The notes: a model not told the origin generated them from the sequence alone. DNA of 36,613 bases from Papiliotrema nemorosa (GCA_032158125.1 JASKOT010000062.1:1-36613), one strand, 5' to 3'; counted from the stretch's first letter, positions 20,830-31,747 are shown. Numbers and translations are program-made.

Positions 20830-22693
20830 TAGGGGTGGTAAACATAGAGTTATAGACGGGGACGCCTTGTCGCATGTCAGTTAAGAGAGGCATCGAGCCT
20901 TAATGGTCATTAGAGTTTAATACCTCTAGAGTAACCGTCTCTGCGGTAAACCAGTAAAAGATAAGTGCCTCAACCGAAGCATCGAAGTAGGGCACCACAA
21001 ATCTAACAACCGTTAAGCAGTTAGTAGAGCCGATCGAACACTGTTTTGTCTTTGATCTTATGCGTTAAGAAGACGTTTGAATACGTAGTTATTTATTCTT
21101 ATATGTAACTTAATGCCATAGAAAGTAATAGCCTTGTATTGATGCATATGATCTGACCATTTCATTTAATGGTATTGAGCTAGGTCTAATCACACTAAGT
21201 TATATAGTTAATATATAAATTGAAGGAGCTATCCCAAAGGGCAATAATGACATGCGAACGATAGAGCAAAGTACCGTGAGGGAAAGGTGAAAGAGAGCGT
21301 CAATGACGAGTGAAAAAGAACCTTAAACGTCTATGACTCATAAGCAGCTATAGAGTTTACATTAATATGTATCTTTCTAGCGTACCTTTTGTATAATGGA
21401 TCGCCGAGTAGTTATAGACGGCATGGCTTATAAACTAAACCATTTTTTCTTTAATAAAGAAAGGATAGGTTAATACTTAGCCCTAGCGAAAACAGCATAG
21501 TCGTCTATGCTAACCCGAACCGTTGTGAGCTAACCTAGGCTAGGCCTTGTAGGTGTCTTTATGTAGGTTAATACCTTATAAAACATTTGCAAGAGGCCGA
21601 ACAGGTGTGCGTAGCATTGTACTCTGATAAGCTTAGGTTAGAGGTGAAAGGCCTCCCTAACAACGAGATAGCTGGCTATCTTCGAAACACGTTTAGGCGT
21701 GAAGCCGTTTAACTTATGTTGCTGTACTACTCTGAGAGCTTATATTAATATTATATGTTTAAAAGCATATAGTATTGAACACTAGGGGGTACTCGTTACC
21801 CTACTAGAGGCTTTTAACTAAGCAAGGTAACTTAAGACAAATAAGCGGCTTACAGCGTATGGGCGATAAGGTCATTACGCGCGACGGCAACAGCCGTTAA
21901 TATTAAAGAAGGGTACCAATCGGTTGGCTAAGTGATATGTAAAGAAGTATGATTGCAATGACAGCTATGCAATTTGCTTGGAGGTAGCCATTTGTTAATA
22001 ATAGTGTAACAACTTAATAGCCTAGTTTTCATGCACTGAAGATGTCCGTATCTAAGCCACCACCCTGCTTAATATAGTTTAGATTATTTTATATATTGTT
22101 TATAAGGTGAATTAAGCTGGTAGAAGATCACTGTGTTGTAAAGGATACTTGTTTGTGATAAGATATCTAACAACGCGGTAGAGCATGGCGATATGAGTAA
22201 TGTTATAAGGCTTTAAAGCCTTGAGCCAAATAGAGAAGGGTCGTATTGCAACGTTAAGCGTCAATACATTAAAACGGTCTCTAAGCATTGATGTGATGAG
22301 ATAAGATTAGATTAGTTTGGTATAAGAACCTTGAAACACTATCTTAATAACCGTGCCTTAGACCGACACAGGTCTCTATGTGCCTTAAGCACTATGGCTA
22401 AAGTGATTGACCGCAAAGGAACTCGGCCAACTAGGCTCGTATGTATTACTAGAAGGGTTGTCATGTCTTGTATAGTCTTTTAACTAATTGACTATATTAG
22501 CTTGATGGCATTCAAAAGTGATGTGCGACTGTGCACCAAGAACACAGATCACCGATACGCTATAATGATATTATGGCTCTTATGGTGGTCGACCCTTGTC
22601 CAGTGCCATGGATGATAGTACATATTAAGGCTAAGGCACTTAAGTGTATCTAGTCCAGGTAAACGACCGCCTTAACTATAAGGGTGCGATGGT

Positions 22694-23040
22694 AAACAAG
22701 ATGCTGCCATCTATTAACCACATTGTTTATATGCTTAAAATGATTAAAGAATAATAAGCAGGCTATAACTTCTTTTTTTGTATTTTTTTGTATGCTTTTT
22801 TTGTATATTTTTTGATGGTAGGCAAAAAATAGAAAAAAAAGATGGTAGGACAAAAAAAGAAAAAAAAAGTTAGCCCTAGAGACTAACTCAATCAACTACT
22901 TAATAACGAAAGATCTTGTCCACTAACTATGGCGTATAGATCTTTAGATAGTCCATAAAGTCGTACACCGTTAGTGACATGTGACGCAATAAGTAGAAGT
23001 TATAGTCCAACCATTAGGTAATTAAAACCTATGTTATCGG
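22694..23040 (+). other. Group I intron in rnl at the L1923 site (347 nt)
   Basis: 5' exon ends GATGGT and 3' exon begins AGCGAAATACCTTG, matching the E. coli L1923 position. R-like ATCAACTACTTAAT and S-element TTATAGTCC are visible. It carries two nested hairpin elements (22769-22870) and a segment (22915-22932) nearly identical to the 3' exon at 23051-23068. Confidence 0.82.
22769..22870. repeat. Nested pair of hairpin elements
   Basis: An inner unit (arms TTTTTTTGTATATTTTTT and AAAAAATAGAAAAAAAAG, loop GATGGTAGGC) lies inside the loop of an outer unit whose right arm follows ATGGTAGGAC. This looks like one element inserted into another. Confidence 0.78.
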
Positions 23041-23792
23041 AGCGAAATACCTTGTCCACTAATTATGGTCGTGCATGAACAGGGCCACGATGCATCAGCT
23101 GTCTCTGCGGTCAAGCTTAGTGAAATTGATTACCTTGTTAAGAAGCGAGGTTATCGCAGTGGGGCACAAAGACCCCATGCAGCTTTACTATGTGGTAAGC
23201 CGTTTTCAGACCCTTACGCCTTGTGTACGGACTAAGTCTAATCATTAAAGAAACATTAACTTAGAGTTGCTATTTATAGTAACCTTAAGCTGTCCTTTAA
23301 GACATGACTTTGATAACATACACTTTAATGCGTTTGATGGTACTGACGCTGCTCTTATGTTAGAGCTATAGCGGCTTGCAGGTAGTTTGACTGGGACGGT
23401 CGCCTTCTAAATAGTACCGAAGGCCTCTTAAAGCATATACAAGTCGGATGGAAACCGACAGTGTTAATCAATTGATCCTTTTATTAAAGGTGATTTGATT
23501 ACAGACTATGGATAGTCTATTACAGCATATGGGCGTTGATGTATGCTTCAATAGGTTCATAAAGAGATAAACCTATATGTGCAAGCATAGCCAAGCGATC
23601 CCCGTATGCATTATGGCATGCTACGGGTTAAGCGATAAAGTTACGCTGGGGATAACAGCGTTATAGCACGCAAGAGTCCATATCGACCGTGCTGTTTGCG
23701 ACCTTTTCCCCGTTATAAGTATCAACTTAACTAAAACAATAAACACTTATGCACTTTTTGTAACCATTTGTCTACTAGTGATAGTCTAATAA

Positions 23793-23877
23793 AGCAATAC
23801 AATTATTTGTATATTACTTAAGAGCTTGAGAGAGTACTTACTCTATCTTTAAGCATAGCACTTGTCTATTTCAAGTA
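23793..23877 (+). repeat. Copy of the nad6 leader upstream of the rnl-intron ORF
   Basis: Shares AAAGCAATACAAT, TGTATATTACTTAAGAGCTT, CTTTAAGCATA and CACTTGTCTATT in the same order as 19306-19390, with a small insertion in the middle. Confidence 0.85.
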
Positions 23878-23889
23878 AAAAAACTTAAC

Positions 23890-24588
23890 ATGACTGCTGT
23901 AATGATAAACCATATAGAGCTAGCTGCTCAAGCGGTGCTAGTGTATGAGTCGCTCGTTGCTAATCTTACCATTGAGGTTGTAGACACTCTAGTAGGCTCA
24001 CTACTAGGCGATGCACATGCACCAAAGCTAAACAAGATAGGCCTTACGACAATTGCATTTAACCAAAGCATTATCCACGCTGCTTATCTAGCTTCTCTTT
24101 ATACTACACTAGCATGCCTGGCTCGTTCTATGCCTACTACCTACACGCATAAGGAAACACGTGTAGATGGCTCTCCTATCCAGTCTATGTCGTTTTCACT
24201 TACACCTAGTCCTTTTCTAGGTCTACTAGCCTCTTTCTTTTATCCTATGGCTAGTGACGGTACACGCCTCCCTAAGATCGTACCATGGACACTAATACCT
24301 TTTGCTCTCACAGCACGCGCTCTGGCCATTCTTATCTCAGACGATGGATCGCCCAACAAGCGTGGAGGTACTACCCTTAACACTCAAGGGTTCGACCTAG
24401 GTAGTGTTATGACTCTACTATGGGTACTAGAAATGGAACATGGTCTAATCTGTACGCTGCACACTAAGCGGCTAAAGAGTGGACGACTATGTTACAACAT
24501 CTATATCACTCGTGCCTCTCTGCCTCGTCTGCAAGCACTAGTAGGACCCTATCTTGACCCTTCAATGCTGTACAAGGTAGAACTATAG
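23890..24588 (+). CDS. LAGLIDADG homing endonuclease in the rnl L2500 intron
   Basis: 232 residues with the first motif VDTLVGSLLGDAHAPKL (about 35-51) and the second ALAILISDDGSPNKRG (about 151-166), ending GPYLDPSMLYKVEL; this is the LAGLIDADG_2 pattern shared with the cob intron 3 ORF. Such enzymes cut intronless rnl alleles and spread the intron. The lysines I checked are AAG, like the host genes. The ORF is preceded by a near-copy of the nad6 leader and its stop TAG overlaps the C-rich 3' motif (CTATAGACCCC), so it looks like a self-contained expression cassette inside the intron. Confidence 0.88.
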   Translation: MTAVMINHIELAAQAVLVYESLVANLTIEVVDTLVGSLLGDAHAPKLNKIGLTTIAFNQSIIHAAYLASLYTTLACLARSMPTTYTHKETRVDGSPIQSMSFSLTPSPFLGLLASFFYPMASDGTRLPKIVPWTLIPFALTARALAILISDDGSPNKRGGTTLNTQGFDLGSVMTLLWVLEMEHGLICTLHTKRLKSGRLCYNIYITRASLPRLQALVGPYLDPSMLYKVEL

Positions 24589-24593
24589 ACCCC
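24584..24593 (+). promoter_or_regulatory. C-rich 3'-end motif of the rnl-intron ORF
   Basis: TATAGACCCC overlapping the ORF stop TAG, followed by TCTATAGG. Confidence 0.7.
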
Positions 24594-24819
24594 TCTATAG
24601 GATAGAAATAGACTACTAAACAAGTGACATACAATTACAAAAAACATACTAGTTTTAAAAAGTTGATACCAGATCTAACTGATCGGGGTCGTCTACTAGC
24701 TTAATACTTATACGCTATACTTATATAGCTATTAGTAGGCACTATGTGCCTCAGAGACAACAATGCTAGCGCTTAAAGCGTAGATATAGTCCAATGATAC
24801 CTTATTATGTATCTTAATG

Positions 24820-24823
24820 CGAT
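24820..24823 (+). other. Four-nucleotide rnl exon (CGAT) between L2500 and L2504 introns
   Basis: The conserved rRNA string ACCTCGATGTCGACTC is rebuilt only if ACCT (to 23704), CGAT (24820-24823) and GTCGACTC (from 25033) are joined. Both flanking introns then obey U|...G. E. coli numbering puts these sites at 2500 and 2504. Confidence 0.78.
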
Positions 24824-25032
24824 CAACTAAGATGTCGAGGCTACAATGGTTCAACTACTAGTAACCTTATATGAAACTAGTATCTTTGAAAATACAAAGA
24901 CTAACGATCACTGAACCGATTAAACTATTGCACTATGACTAACATATTAATAGTCTACTATCTAGTTTAACTTAAATGATCTTATCTGTTTATAATTAAC
25001 AGTTAGCATATAGCATGCATTAAAACATTATG
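24824..25032 (+). other. Group I intron in rnl at the L2504 site (209 nt)
   Basis: Follows the CGAT exon and ends ATTATG before GTCGACTCAGC. R-like AAAGACTAACG and S-like TTAATAGTCTAC pair as AGACTA/TAGTCT. No ORF. Confidence 0.75.
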
Positions 25033-25112
25033 GTCGACTCAGCTCATCCTTCTGGTGCACACGCTAGAAAGGGCACTGCTGTTCGCAGTATAAAGAGCTA
25101 CGTGAGTTGGGT

Positions 25113-25250
25113 TAATTGAGCTCAATATTTAAACTAATTTAAACTACTTAGAGAGGCAATGTTCTACTATAAGAAGCGTTAGATAACGTTCAATGACTAC
25201 TTAAAGCATAGGCTTAGCATAGGTTAAGCCTTTAAGGTATAGTCTATTCG
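25113..25250 (+). other. Group I intron in rnl near the L2563 site (about 138 nt)
   Basis: 5' exon ends GAGTTGGGT. R-element GTTCAATGACTAC and S-element AAGGTATAGTC give P7 GACTA/TAGTC. The 3' boundary (G at 25250) is approximate because the following exon diverges from the bacterial sequence. Confidence 0.7.
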
Positions 25251-25797
25251 TATAGAAGTGTACGTGTCAATTCCATTAAATAATATGTCAATACGCTGTA
25301 AAGCAGTTAATATACTATGCTGCTACATAGCCAGTCAATTGCCTATACTAATATTACCTATAGGCAGGGTGAAATAAACACTTTCAGAGGTCATAAACTC
25401 TACTAATCTCAATTAGTAATGCATGATCCATTCGTTGTAGAAGTACAGCGCAATACCAATATTAATATTATAGATAGCTTATACCTACTGCGATAGAGCG
25501 CTCGTATGACCTGTTACTAGTACGAAAGGACCGTCAATAGGGGCACCAATGGCTTGTTTGTTGTCATCCATATGGCATAGCAAAATGTCTAAGTGCCTAT
25601 ACGTTAAGGGCTGCCGGCACCTAAGCCCGAAACACCCATATTGAGCGCTATACACAAGGTATTTAACTTTAATGATATGCTTTAGTTAATAAAGCCATTA
25701 AGGTTATTCCTTTAAAACTCGTGCAAGATGAGCACGTAATAGAAGTGCCGTGTAAAGGGCTTAAACCCTATTCATAGCGGACACTATCTAATCGTTT

Positions 25798-25809
25798 AAT
25801 CCCACCCCT
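25798..25809 (+). promoter_or_regulatory. C-rich motif near the rnl 3' end
   Basis: TAATCCCACCCC about 25 nt past the estimated rRNA end. A looser match to the mRNA 3' motif. Confidence 0.4.
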
Positions 25810-25888
25810 ATCCTAATTGTAGCGGTCATAGTATACTGCGTCTTAACAACGCTTTATCTATGTAGTTCCCGCCCATATATACATACTA

Positions 25889-25941
25889 ATACTTTTTCTT
25901 CTCTTTTTATCCTACGTATAAAAAGATATAGAAAAAGATAC
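25889..25941. repeat. Hairpin element between rnl and trnN
   Basis: Arms CTTTTTCTTCTCTTTTTAT and ATAAAAAGATATAGAAAAAG around a CCTACGT loop. Confidence 0.75.
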
Positions 25942-25984
25942 TATCAGGTAGCTAATAGATAGTTAACATATTAAGCCTACTGTT

Positions 25985-26055
25985 GTTGTTATAGCTCAAT
26001 GGTAGAGCAAAGCACTGTTAATGCTTAGACCTGGGTTCAATTCCCAGTGACGACG
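25985..26055 (+). tRNA. trnN: tRNA-Asn(GTT)
   Basis: Acceptor GTTGTTA/TGACGAC, D-stem GCTC/GAGC, anticodon stem AAGCA/TGCTT with loop CTGTTAA (anticodon GTT), T-stem CTGGG/CCCAG. Confidence 0.93.
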
Positions 26056-26426
26056 TATAACTATTAAGACTACCTATTTTATTACTATCACTATCAAACG
26101 ACATCACATTACCACTAAATATACACTATAGAAAGACATAGTGTTGTCTATAGGCTTAATACGCTAAAAGTAGACTAATGATTATCTTTGTAATAAAGTG
26201 CATTAATATAGCACTATGTACTGTTAATAGACAACACATAGTATAATTTATAGTATGTTAAGTGTAAGTTAACCACTATTTTAGTCAACCTATAAGATGA
26301 CTATAGGGGTAGTATACAAAATGTGGTATATGTTATAAATAGTATCAATAAGTACTATAAGAGGTACCATCTCGCCTTAAAGTAAATAGTAATGGAGACT
26401 ATGTCTAATGATAGAATATAAGTGTA
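26056..26426. other. Spacer and leader upstream of nad2
   Basis: 371 bp, A+T-rich. No gene or tRNA seen; expected to contain the nad2-nad3 leader. Confidence 0.5.
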
Positions 26427-27941
26427 ATGCTACTAATCGCACTATGTCTTCTAATGTCAGCCGTGGCTCTGCCTTCAATCAATCTTAATTCAATACACAT
26501 ACTTCGTTTCACGTCACTATGCTTTGTAGGGGCTCTTGTACTGGCCGCCAATACAGTCTCATACAATGATATGGCAAGCGGAGTGCAACTCTTTAATGGA
26601 CTAGTAGAAGTGACTTACTTTAACCTACTTATGCAATGCTTTCTATGTATCATGTCAGCACTAGCACTACTACCTTGGAGTTCATATCGACTATCTAAGC
26701 TTAACCGTACTGCTTATCCTAGTATTAATTCTTATAGCCTATTTGCTCTTATGAGTGTAATGGGTGGATCAATGCTAATGGTAGCTAACGATCTAACTAC
26801 ACTATATATGGCACTAGAACTACAATCATTTTCAGTCTATATTATGGCGGCTATTTACCGTACTGATAAGAATGCATCTGACAGTGCTGTAATGTACTTT
26901 ATGCTAGGTGCTATGTCATCTTGTATCATGCTACTAGGTATGGCCTTTGTTTATAGTGTTTATGGTACTACAGCTCTAGCACCACTTAGTGTACTATATT
27001 CTAATAGCACATCTCTAATGGGTGTTATTGGCGTAGTAGCTATTGGTGTTGGTGCTTTCTTTAAGGTGACAGCTGCTCCATTCCACAACTGGGGTGCATT
27101 TGTTTATAACAAGGCTCCTACAATTGTAACAGTATGGATCGCTAACATGCCTAAGATTGCACTACTAGTAGTACTGCTTAAGCTATCAAGCACATGGAGT
27201 CTAAATGGTATTACATTTGATAGTCTAAATACACTTAATGCTAATGCTTGGAGTTACATGCTTCTTATTAGCGCACTACTTTCAATGCTATTTGGTACTA
27301 TTGTAGGTCTAGTACAAGCACCTATTAAGCGACTTCTAGCTTATAGTACAGTATCACATATTGGGTTTATGCTACTAGCTCTAGCTATTACAACTAATGA
27401 TTCATATGGTGCTTATGCTCTATATGCATTCCAATACATTTATACTAGTGTACTATCATTCTCTATCCTACTAGCTATGGGTTATGTGCTTAACATGCAT
27501 GTATCAGGCTCTACATTTGACCTGAACCTAATCAGCGAACTAAAGGGATCATATAGTAAGATTGGTGCACTATCATTCTGTATGGCTATTACACTACTAT
27601 CAATGGCAGGAGTACCACCTCTAGTTGGTTTCTATGCTAAGCAAGCTGTACTAGCTAGTGCTATGAAGAGTGGTTACATCTTTATGTCTATTCTAGGTAT
27701 TGTTACTAGTGTTATTAGCGCAGGCTATTACCTACACCTAATCCGTGTAATGAACTTTGATACTACTAGTCCTAATGTGCTAATGGTCGAAGGTGTTAAT
27801 AAGGAAACATCTAATACTATTACATCAATGCATAGCTATGTTATTTCAATGCTAACACTAGGTCTATTTGTTTATACTATTTACCCTGCACCTCTAATAG
27901 ATACATGTCGTCTAATGGCACTAACACTGTTTAACGTTTAA
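26427..27941 (+). CDS. nad2: NADH dehydrogenase subunit 2
   Basis: Antiporter-like proton pump of complex I. 504 residues, intronless. Conserved segments: [38 protein letters not shown] with the pump lysine, [18 protein letters not shown] and [14 protein letters not shown]. Its stop TAA shares one base with the nad3 ATG, the arrangement typical of fungi. No C-rich motif separates the two genes, so they form one transcript. Every lysine I read is AAG. Confidence 0.97.
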   Translation: MLLIALCLLMSAVALPSINLNSIHILRFTSLCFVGALVLAANTVSYNDMASGVQLFNGLVEVTYFNLLMQCFLCIMSALALLPWSSYRLSKLNRTAYPSINSYSLFALMSVMGGSMLMVANDLTTLYMALELQSFSVYIMAAIYRTDKNASDSAVMYFMLGAMSSCIMLLGMAFVYSVYGTTALAPLSVLYSNSTSLMGVIGVVAIGVGAFFKVTAAPFHNWGAFVYNKAPTIVTVWIANMPKIALLVVLLKLSSTWSLNGITFDSLNTLNANAWSYMLLISALLSMLFGTIVGLVQAPIKRLLAYSTVSHIGFMLLALAITTNDSYGAYALYAFQYIYTSVLSFSILLAMGYVLNMHVSGSTFDLNLISELKGSYSKIGALSFCMAITLLSMAGVPPLVGFYAKQAVLASAMKSGYIFMSILGIVTSVISAGYYLHLIRVMNFDTTSPNVLMVEGVNKETSNTITSMHSYVISMLTLGLFVYTIYPAPLIDTCRLMALTLFNV

Positions 27942-28348
27942 TGCAACACACAGCTCTTTACATGCTTATGATTGTAGTACCATTTCTTACTATGCTACTA
28001 CTAAGCCTTAACGGTCTACTAGCTTCAGTTAACCCTGATATGGAAAAGGCTTCAACTTATGAATGTGGTTATGATACTATCCGTGGTCAAACACGTGCTC
28101 CTTTCTCTATTAGCTTCTATCTAGTAGCTGTACTATTCCTAGCCTTTGATCTTGAAGTAGCTACACTTATGCCTCTAGCTACTACAATGTCACTTATTAG
28201 CCTATATGGTTATTGGATTGTAGTTATTTTCTTTGCACTACTAACACTTGGCTTTGTACTTGAAATTGGTAGCGGTGCACTTAAGATGACTGACCAACGA
28301 CATTACAGCAGCTCTACACCTGTTCAATATGGTGATGACCAACTATAG
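27941..28348 (+). CDS. nad3: NADH dehydrogenase subunit 3
   Basis: 135-residue complex I membrane subunit. Conserved [12 protein letters not shown] (with the quinone-site cysteine), [20 protein letters not shown] and a last helix. Overlaps nad2 by one base. The stop TAG is part of the 3' motif CTATAGATCCCC. Confidence 0.97.
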   Translation: MQHTALYMLMIVVPFLTMLLLSLNGLLASVNPDMEKASTYECGYDTIRGQTRAPFSISFYLVAVLFLAFDLEVATLMPLATTMSLISLYGYWIVVIFFALLTLGFVLEIGSGALKMTDQRHYSSSTPVQYGDDQL

Positions 28349-28356
28349 ATCCCCTC
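28344..28356 (+). promoter_or_regulatory. C-rich 3'-end motif of nad2-nad3
   Basis: TATAGATCCCCTC overlapping the nad3 stop. Confidence 0.68.
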
Positions 28357-28565
28357 CACTAGTCTAATCTATATATAATGACACTATCTCTGATCTATAG
28401 CCTTTAAACTATTAATTAACATAACTATACATGCCAAGTTAGACTTTATGTCATATGTTGACATTAAGGCCTAATCTATTCTACTTCAACTATGTAATGT
28501 ATGTCTAGGCTATTCATATAATATAAACTTATTTAATGGTTGACAAGTGTAGGTATTAGAGTAAG

Positions 28566-28651
28566 CGGACGCAGTGTGATTCGAACACACAAGAGCATAG
28601 AGCTCGTACAGATAGCAACCGTACTAACCTCGCCAATAGCAATGTACGTCC
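28566..28651 (-). tRNA. trnS: tRNA-Ser(GCT)
   Basis: Acceptor GGACGTA/TGCGTCC, anticodon stem TACGG/CTGTA with loop TTGCTAT (anticodon GCT), variable arm GAGC/GCTC, T-stem GTGTG/CACAC. Confidence 0.92.
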
Positions 28652-28939
28652 TTATAAGATATCATATTAACTCATTACCTTAACCTATCTTAATTTATTA
28701 CTAGACGACTAAACATTAATACAGTCCACTCTACATCTACATAATGAATGACATATCCTTAGTAGCACATAGACGTTGAGACATAGTCTAATAGACTATT
28801 ATTAGCCTTTAGAATACTAATCTAAAAAGAATATAGGGTTAGAAGTTAACCTGTACATAGCAATAATACACACTAGATACTATAGTAGTAAAGGCTATAG
28901 CTATTACATATATTAGTAGGCTAATAGAGAGAGAGAACA

Positions 28940-29010
28940 AAGGGCATCGTATAGAGGTAGTACAAAGGTTTCCAAAGCCTTTAGGCGTGGTTCGATTCCA
29001 TGTGCCCTTG
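28940..29010 (+). tRNA. trnW: tRNA-Trp(CCA)
   Basis: Acceptor AAGGGCA/TGCCCTT, D-stem GTAT/GTAC, anticodon stem AAGGT/GCCTT with loop TTCCAAA (anticodon CCA), T-stem CGTGG/CCATG. A CCA anticodon reads UGG only, so UGA is not expected to mean Trp. Plus strand. Confidence 0.93.
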
Positions 29011-29855
29011 TCATTAATAATAGTAATCGCTCTATAACTTGACATTTCTATATAGAGTTTTAATGTCTATGCTATATAGCCTACCATCAATAAATATACA
29101 AAAAAGATGCTAATAACAGTCCGCCATAGTTTAAATTATATTAAATAAAATAGCCTTATAAATACACCTTATAGCCTATACTATATTAGGTCTTTAGACT
29201 ACCTCTACACTATATAACTCAGAAGGGTACATAGAACTTATCACCTCTACATAGTCCAAAAGTAGTTGTAGATATAGTCATAAATGGTTTAAATACTTTC
29301 CATTAGCTTTAATGACTTAAAGGCATACAGTAAGGGATACAATAACACGAATAGCATTAGATTAAATCTATTGTATGAGATAGTCAGGAATACTCTATAG
29401 GTGCTTTAGAAGGCTTAGAGTAGTCTGGAATACGATAGTGTATGTAATACACTATATAGCTTAATGGCACATAGTGCTTTTATGGCATATGGTGTCTATA
29501 TTGATGAATGGACAGTAAGAAGCATAGATGTTAATGGAAGATGTTGCATCCATAGCTTAATGGTCAATACTGTCTTTATAGGTTAATGGCACATAAAACT
29601 TATGCGAGATAGTGGTGACTTAGCCTCTATTAGATTTAGTGTATTGTGGTCTATGTAGTGTCTATATAGGTTATTTGTTTAGATAGTTTAGACAGATTAT
29701 TTGTTTAGATAGTTTAGACAAGTTATTTGTTTAGATTGTCTATAAAGGTTAGAGTGCATATAGACTTGGTTTTTATATTTAGTCGACGAAAAATATGTTT
29801 TGTATAGGGAATGGTGTACTGTTATAGTATGATAGTTAATTATATTAGAGTGAAT
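29011..29855. other. Spacer between trnW and rns
   Basis: About 845 bp between plus-strand trnW and the 3' end of minus-strand rns. It contains a three-copy 26-bp tandem repeat and several short repeats (CTTAATGGCACATA, TAGTCTGGAATAC). I looked for ribonuclease P RNA core strings and saw none. No gene recognised. Confidence 0.55.
29669..29746. repeat. 26-bp tandem repeat, three copies
   Basis: Copies at 29669-29694, 29695-29720 and 29721-29746 share TTATTTGTTTAGATAGTTTA; the third is diverged at its end. Confidence 0.85.
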
Positions 29856-29869
29856 GGGTGGGGATCTAG
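29856..29869 (-). promoter_or_regulatory. C-rich motif at the rns 3' end
   Basis: Minus strand CTAGATCCCCACCC, right after the conserved end of the small rRNA; close to the nad3 motif (ATAGATCCCC). Confidence 0.55.
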
Positions 29870-31450
29870 TTACTTGTTATCAATCAGCCGCAGGTTCCCC
29901 TACGGCTACCATGGTTCGACTTCAAACCAGTCAATGCTCGAAGTTTGGATGTTGTTGAATATATATAATTAGCTAAATCTTTAAAGACTTAACATTAATA
30001 ATTCAAACAGGGATATAAATATCATTACACCTTTACTGTCAAGCATATACAAGCTTGTGACGAGCGGTTAGTACCCCAGCAAAATTATCTATCACCGCTA
30101 CTTATCTTATTAGCGATTACACGGCACTCCGATGTCACATCCACGAGTTACAGCGGATGATCAATATATAATGTACTTTAATAGCGCTACATAGGTTTTA
30201 GCTAGTATGCAATCTATTTATATACATTCGTGTGGCACGCCTATAGCCCATATCATAAAGGCCATGTCGACCTGTCATAGCCCCTTATCCACTTCTTAAT
30301 GGAAGTGGCACTAGATTAAATATGCTTTTAAACACATTAACCTAATGAGGATCTCGTTCGTTTGGATAGGACTCAACCCGACAACTCACGGTCACGAACT
30401 GCTCGACGGCCATGCAGCACCTGTAATTATATTTATTAAAGCCAAATTGACTCAATAAATATACTATACAAGATATGGTAAGGTTCTAAGGGTGTTGTCT
30501 GATTAAATAGCATGCCCCGAAGCCGGTTACTTGCCAGCGGTCTCATCGTTTGTGTGTCTGCCTTGCGGCTATACCATACAGGCGAGATGCTTATCCATTT
30601 GGATTATCGTTAGTATAGTAATGAATTGTATTAACTAACAGATGGCATCTATCGTTTACAGCATAAGACTAGATAGGCTCAACTCTATTTTGATATCTTA
30701 GCTCTCGCACCTTACCGTCAAAAACACATCATATGTCGCTTTAGCCTTAGGAACGCCCCTAGACGTCAATGCATCTCAGCGCTCAGTCTAGTCTCGTACA
30801 TATGTTCATGTCTTTCAAGCTAGTCATAAACTTTATCATAAACCTTAACCCTATTAATTTAATCTATCTTAATAATAAAAAATGAATAGGTAGTAAATGA
30901 GAAAGAATAGACTTAAGCAGGCTACGTGCCCTTTACGCCTAATAACGCCATAAGAATAGCCTCTCTTGTATTACCGCGACTGCTGGCACAAAGTTTAGAC
31001 GAGACTAGACATTAAAAACGTCAATTCGTCTTTAAAGTTCATATTAGAGGCATGCAGCCTTTAAATATATATAGATCGCCTGGTCACACTAGCGTGCAAT
31101 GCCAAGTATTCTCCACTGCTGAGCCATATAGGCTTTGGGGTTAACCAATGCCGGATACACTACTTTCATAGTATCCTACCCGTCGTCGCATAGCTATTGT
31201 GCTAACATTAAATTAACACCGTCACTAAAGCATGTTGGGAGTATCATTACAATGTAAGGCAAAGTTTAATACTTCTTTAAGTATCCTTTATCAATAAGGA
31301 CCTTCATTATCATATGATACTTTACTGGCCTCTTAGCTGTATAGTAACTATACTAACTTGCATGTGTTAAACGTCTATACATTCTTCATGGAGCACCACG
31401 ATGAAATGCTTTCTATTATGTCCATATTGGACTGGATCAACTCTTAACTT
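29866..31450 (-). rRNA. rns: Small subunit rRNA
   Basis: Minus strand. Landmarks from 5' to 3': AGAGTTGATCCAGTCCA near 31447, ACACATGCAAG (31370), the 530-loop version CTTTGTGCCAGCAGTCGCGG near 30990, and the 3' end CCGTAGGGGAACCTGCGGC near 29900. Length about 1.58 kb, normal for fungal mitochondria. I see no intron. Ends are estimates. Confidence 0.92.
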
Positions 31451-31547
31451 AATTAAAAAATTGATCGGCTTGTGTGTCAACTAGGACACGGTTCATTGTA
31501 TTGTTAGACCCATAATAGGCTTATTAATGTATGTATTGATAAAATAT

Positions 31548-31617
31548 ACAAGCACCCGGGAACGATCCGAGCCCCTCGCTGTGGAAAAGCGATGTGCACA
31601 CCTCTACACTATGCTTG
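31548..31617 (-). tRNA. trnG: tRNA-Gly(TCC)
   Basis: Acceptor CAAGCAT/GTGCTTG, anticodon stem TCGCT/AGCGA with loop TTTCCAC (anticodon TCC), T-stem CTCGG/CCGGG. Confidence 0.92.
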
Positions 31618-31675
31618 TTTCATTAACCTTTAATTCCATTAAAAGATAGGGTCATATGTTAATGACAATAAAGTA

Positions 31676-31747
31676 AACGCCTGGTGCGACTCGAACACAC
31701 AACACTATAGGCCGAAACTATATACTCTGCCATTGAGCTACAAGCGT
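31676..31747 (-). tRNA. trnR: tRNA-Arg(TCG)
   Basis: Acceptor ACGCTTG/CAGGCGT, D-stem GCTC/GAGT, anticodon stem TATAG/CTATA with loop TTTCGGC (anticodon TCG), which reads CGN. No tRNA for AGR was found, and the respiratory genes use CGN. Confidence 0.92.

Larger units (their letters stand above)
23705..24819 (+). other. Group I intron with ORF in rnl at the L2500 site (1115 nt)
   Basis: 5' exon ends TTTGCGACCT and the intron ends in G before CGAT, the expected bases after L2500. An S-element GATATAGTCC lies near 24783. It encodes a LAGLIDADG protein with its own leader and 3' motif. Confidence 0.85.
20830..25775 (+). rRNA. rnl: Large subunit rRNA with four group I introns
   Basis: Bacterial-like landmarks in order: GACGCCTTGTCGCATGTCAG near the 5' end, GTACCGTGAGGGAAAG (21271), CTTTTGTATAATGG (21386), TAGCTGG (21670), AACTATAAGGGTGC (22673), AAAGACCCCATGCAGC (23168), GGGGATAACAGCG (23647), CAAGAGTCCATATCGAC (23681), AGTACGAAAGGACC (25520, sarcin-ricin loop), CTAAGCCCGAAAC (25621). 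Exons are about 20830-22693, 23041-23704, 24820-24823, 25033-25112 and 25251-25775. Both outer ends are estimates from alignment by eye. Confidence 0.93.

Noticed and set aside
20711..20893. A 60-codon minus-strand ORF that could pass for a small membrane protein
   Set aside because: It lies antisense to the repeat spacer and the rnl 5' end and matches no family; atp8 is already found elsewhere.
28839..29045. Minus-strand 68-codon ORF
   Set aside because: It covers tRNA-Trp on the other strand and has no recognisable domain.
29669..29746. CRISPR-like array
   Set aside because: The three units are tandem without spacers, and CRISPR arrays are not expected in mitochondria.
29011..29855. Possible ribonuclease P RNA (rnpB) in the long spacer
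   Set aside because: I looked for the conserved P4 strings and found none; a covariance-model search would be decisive.
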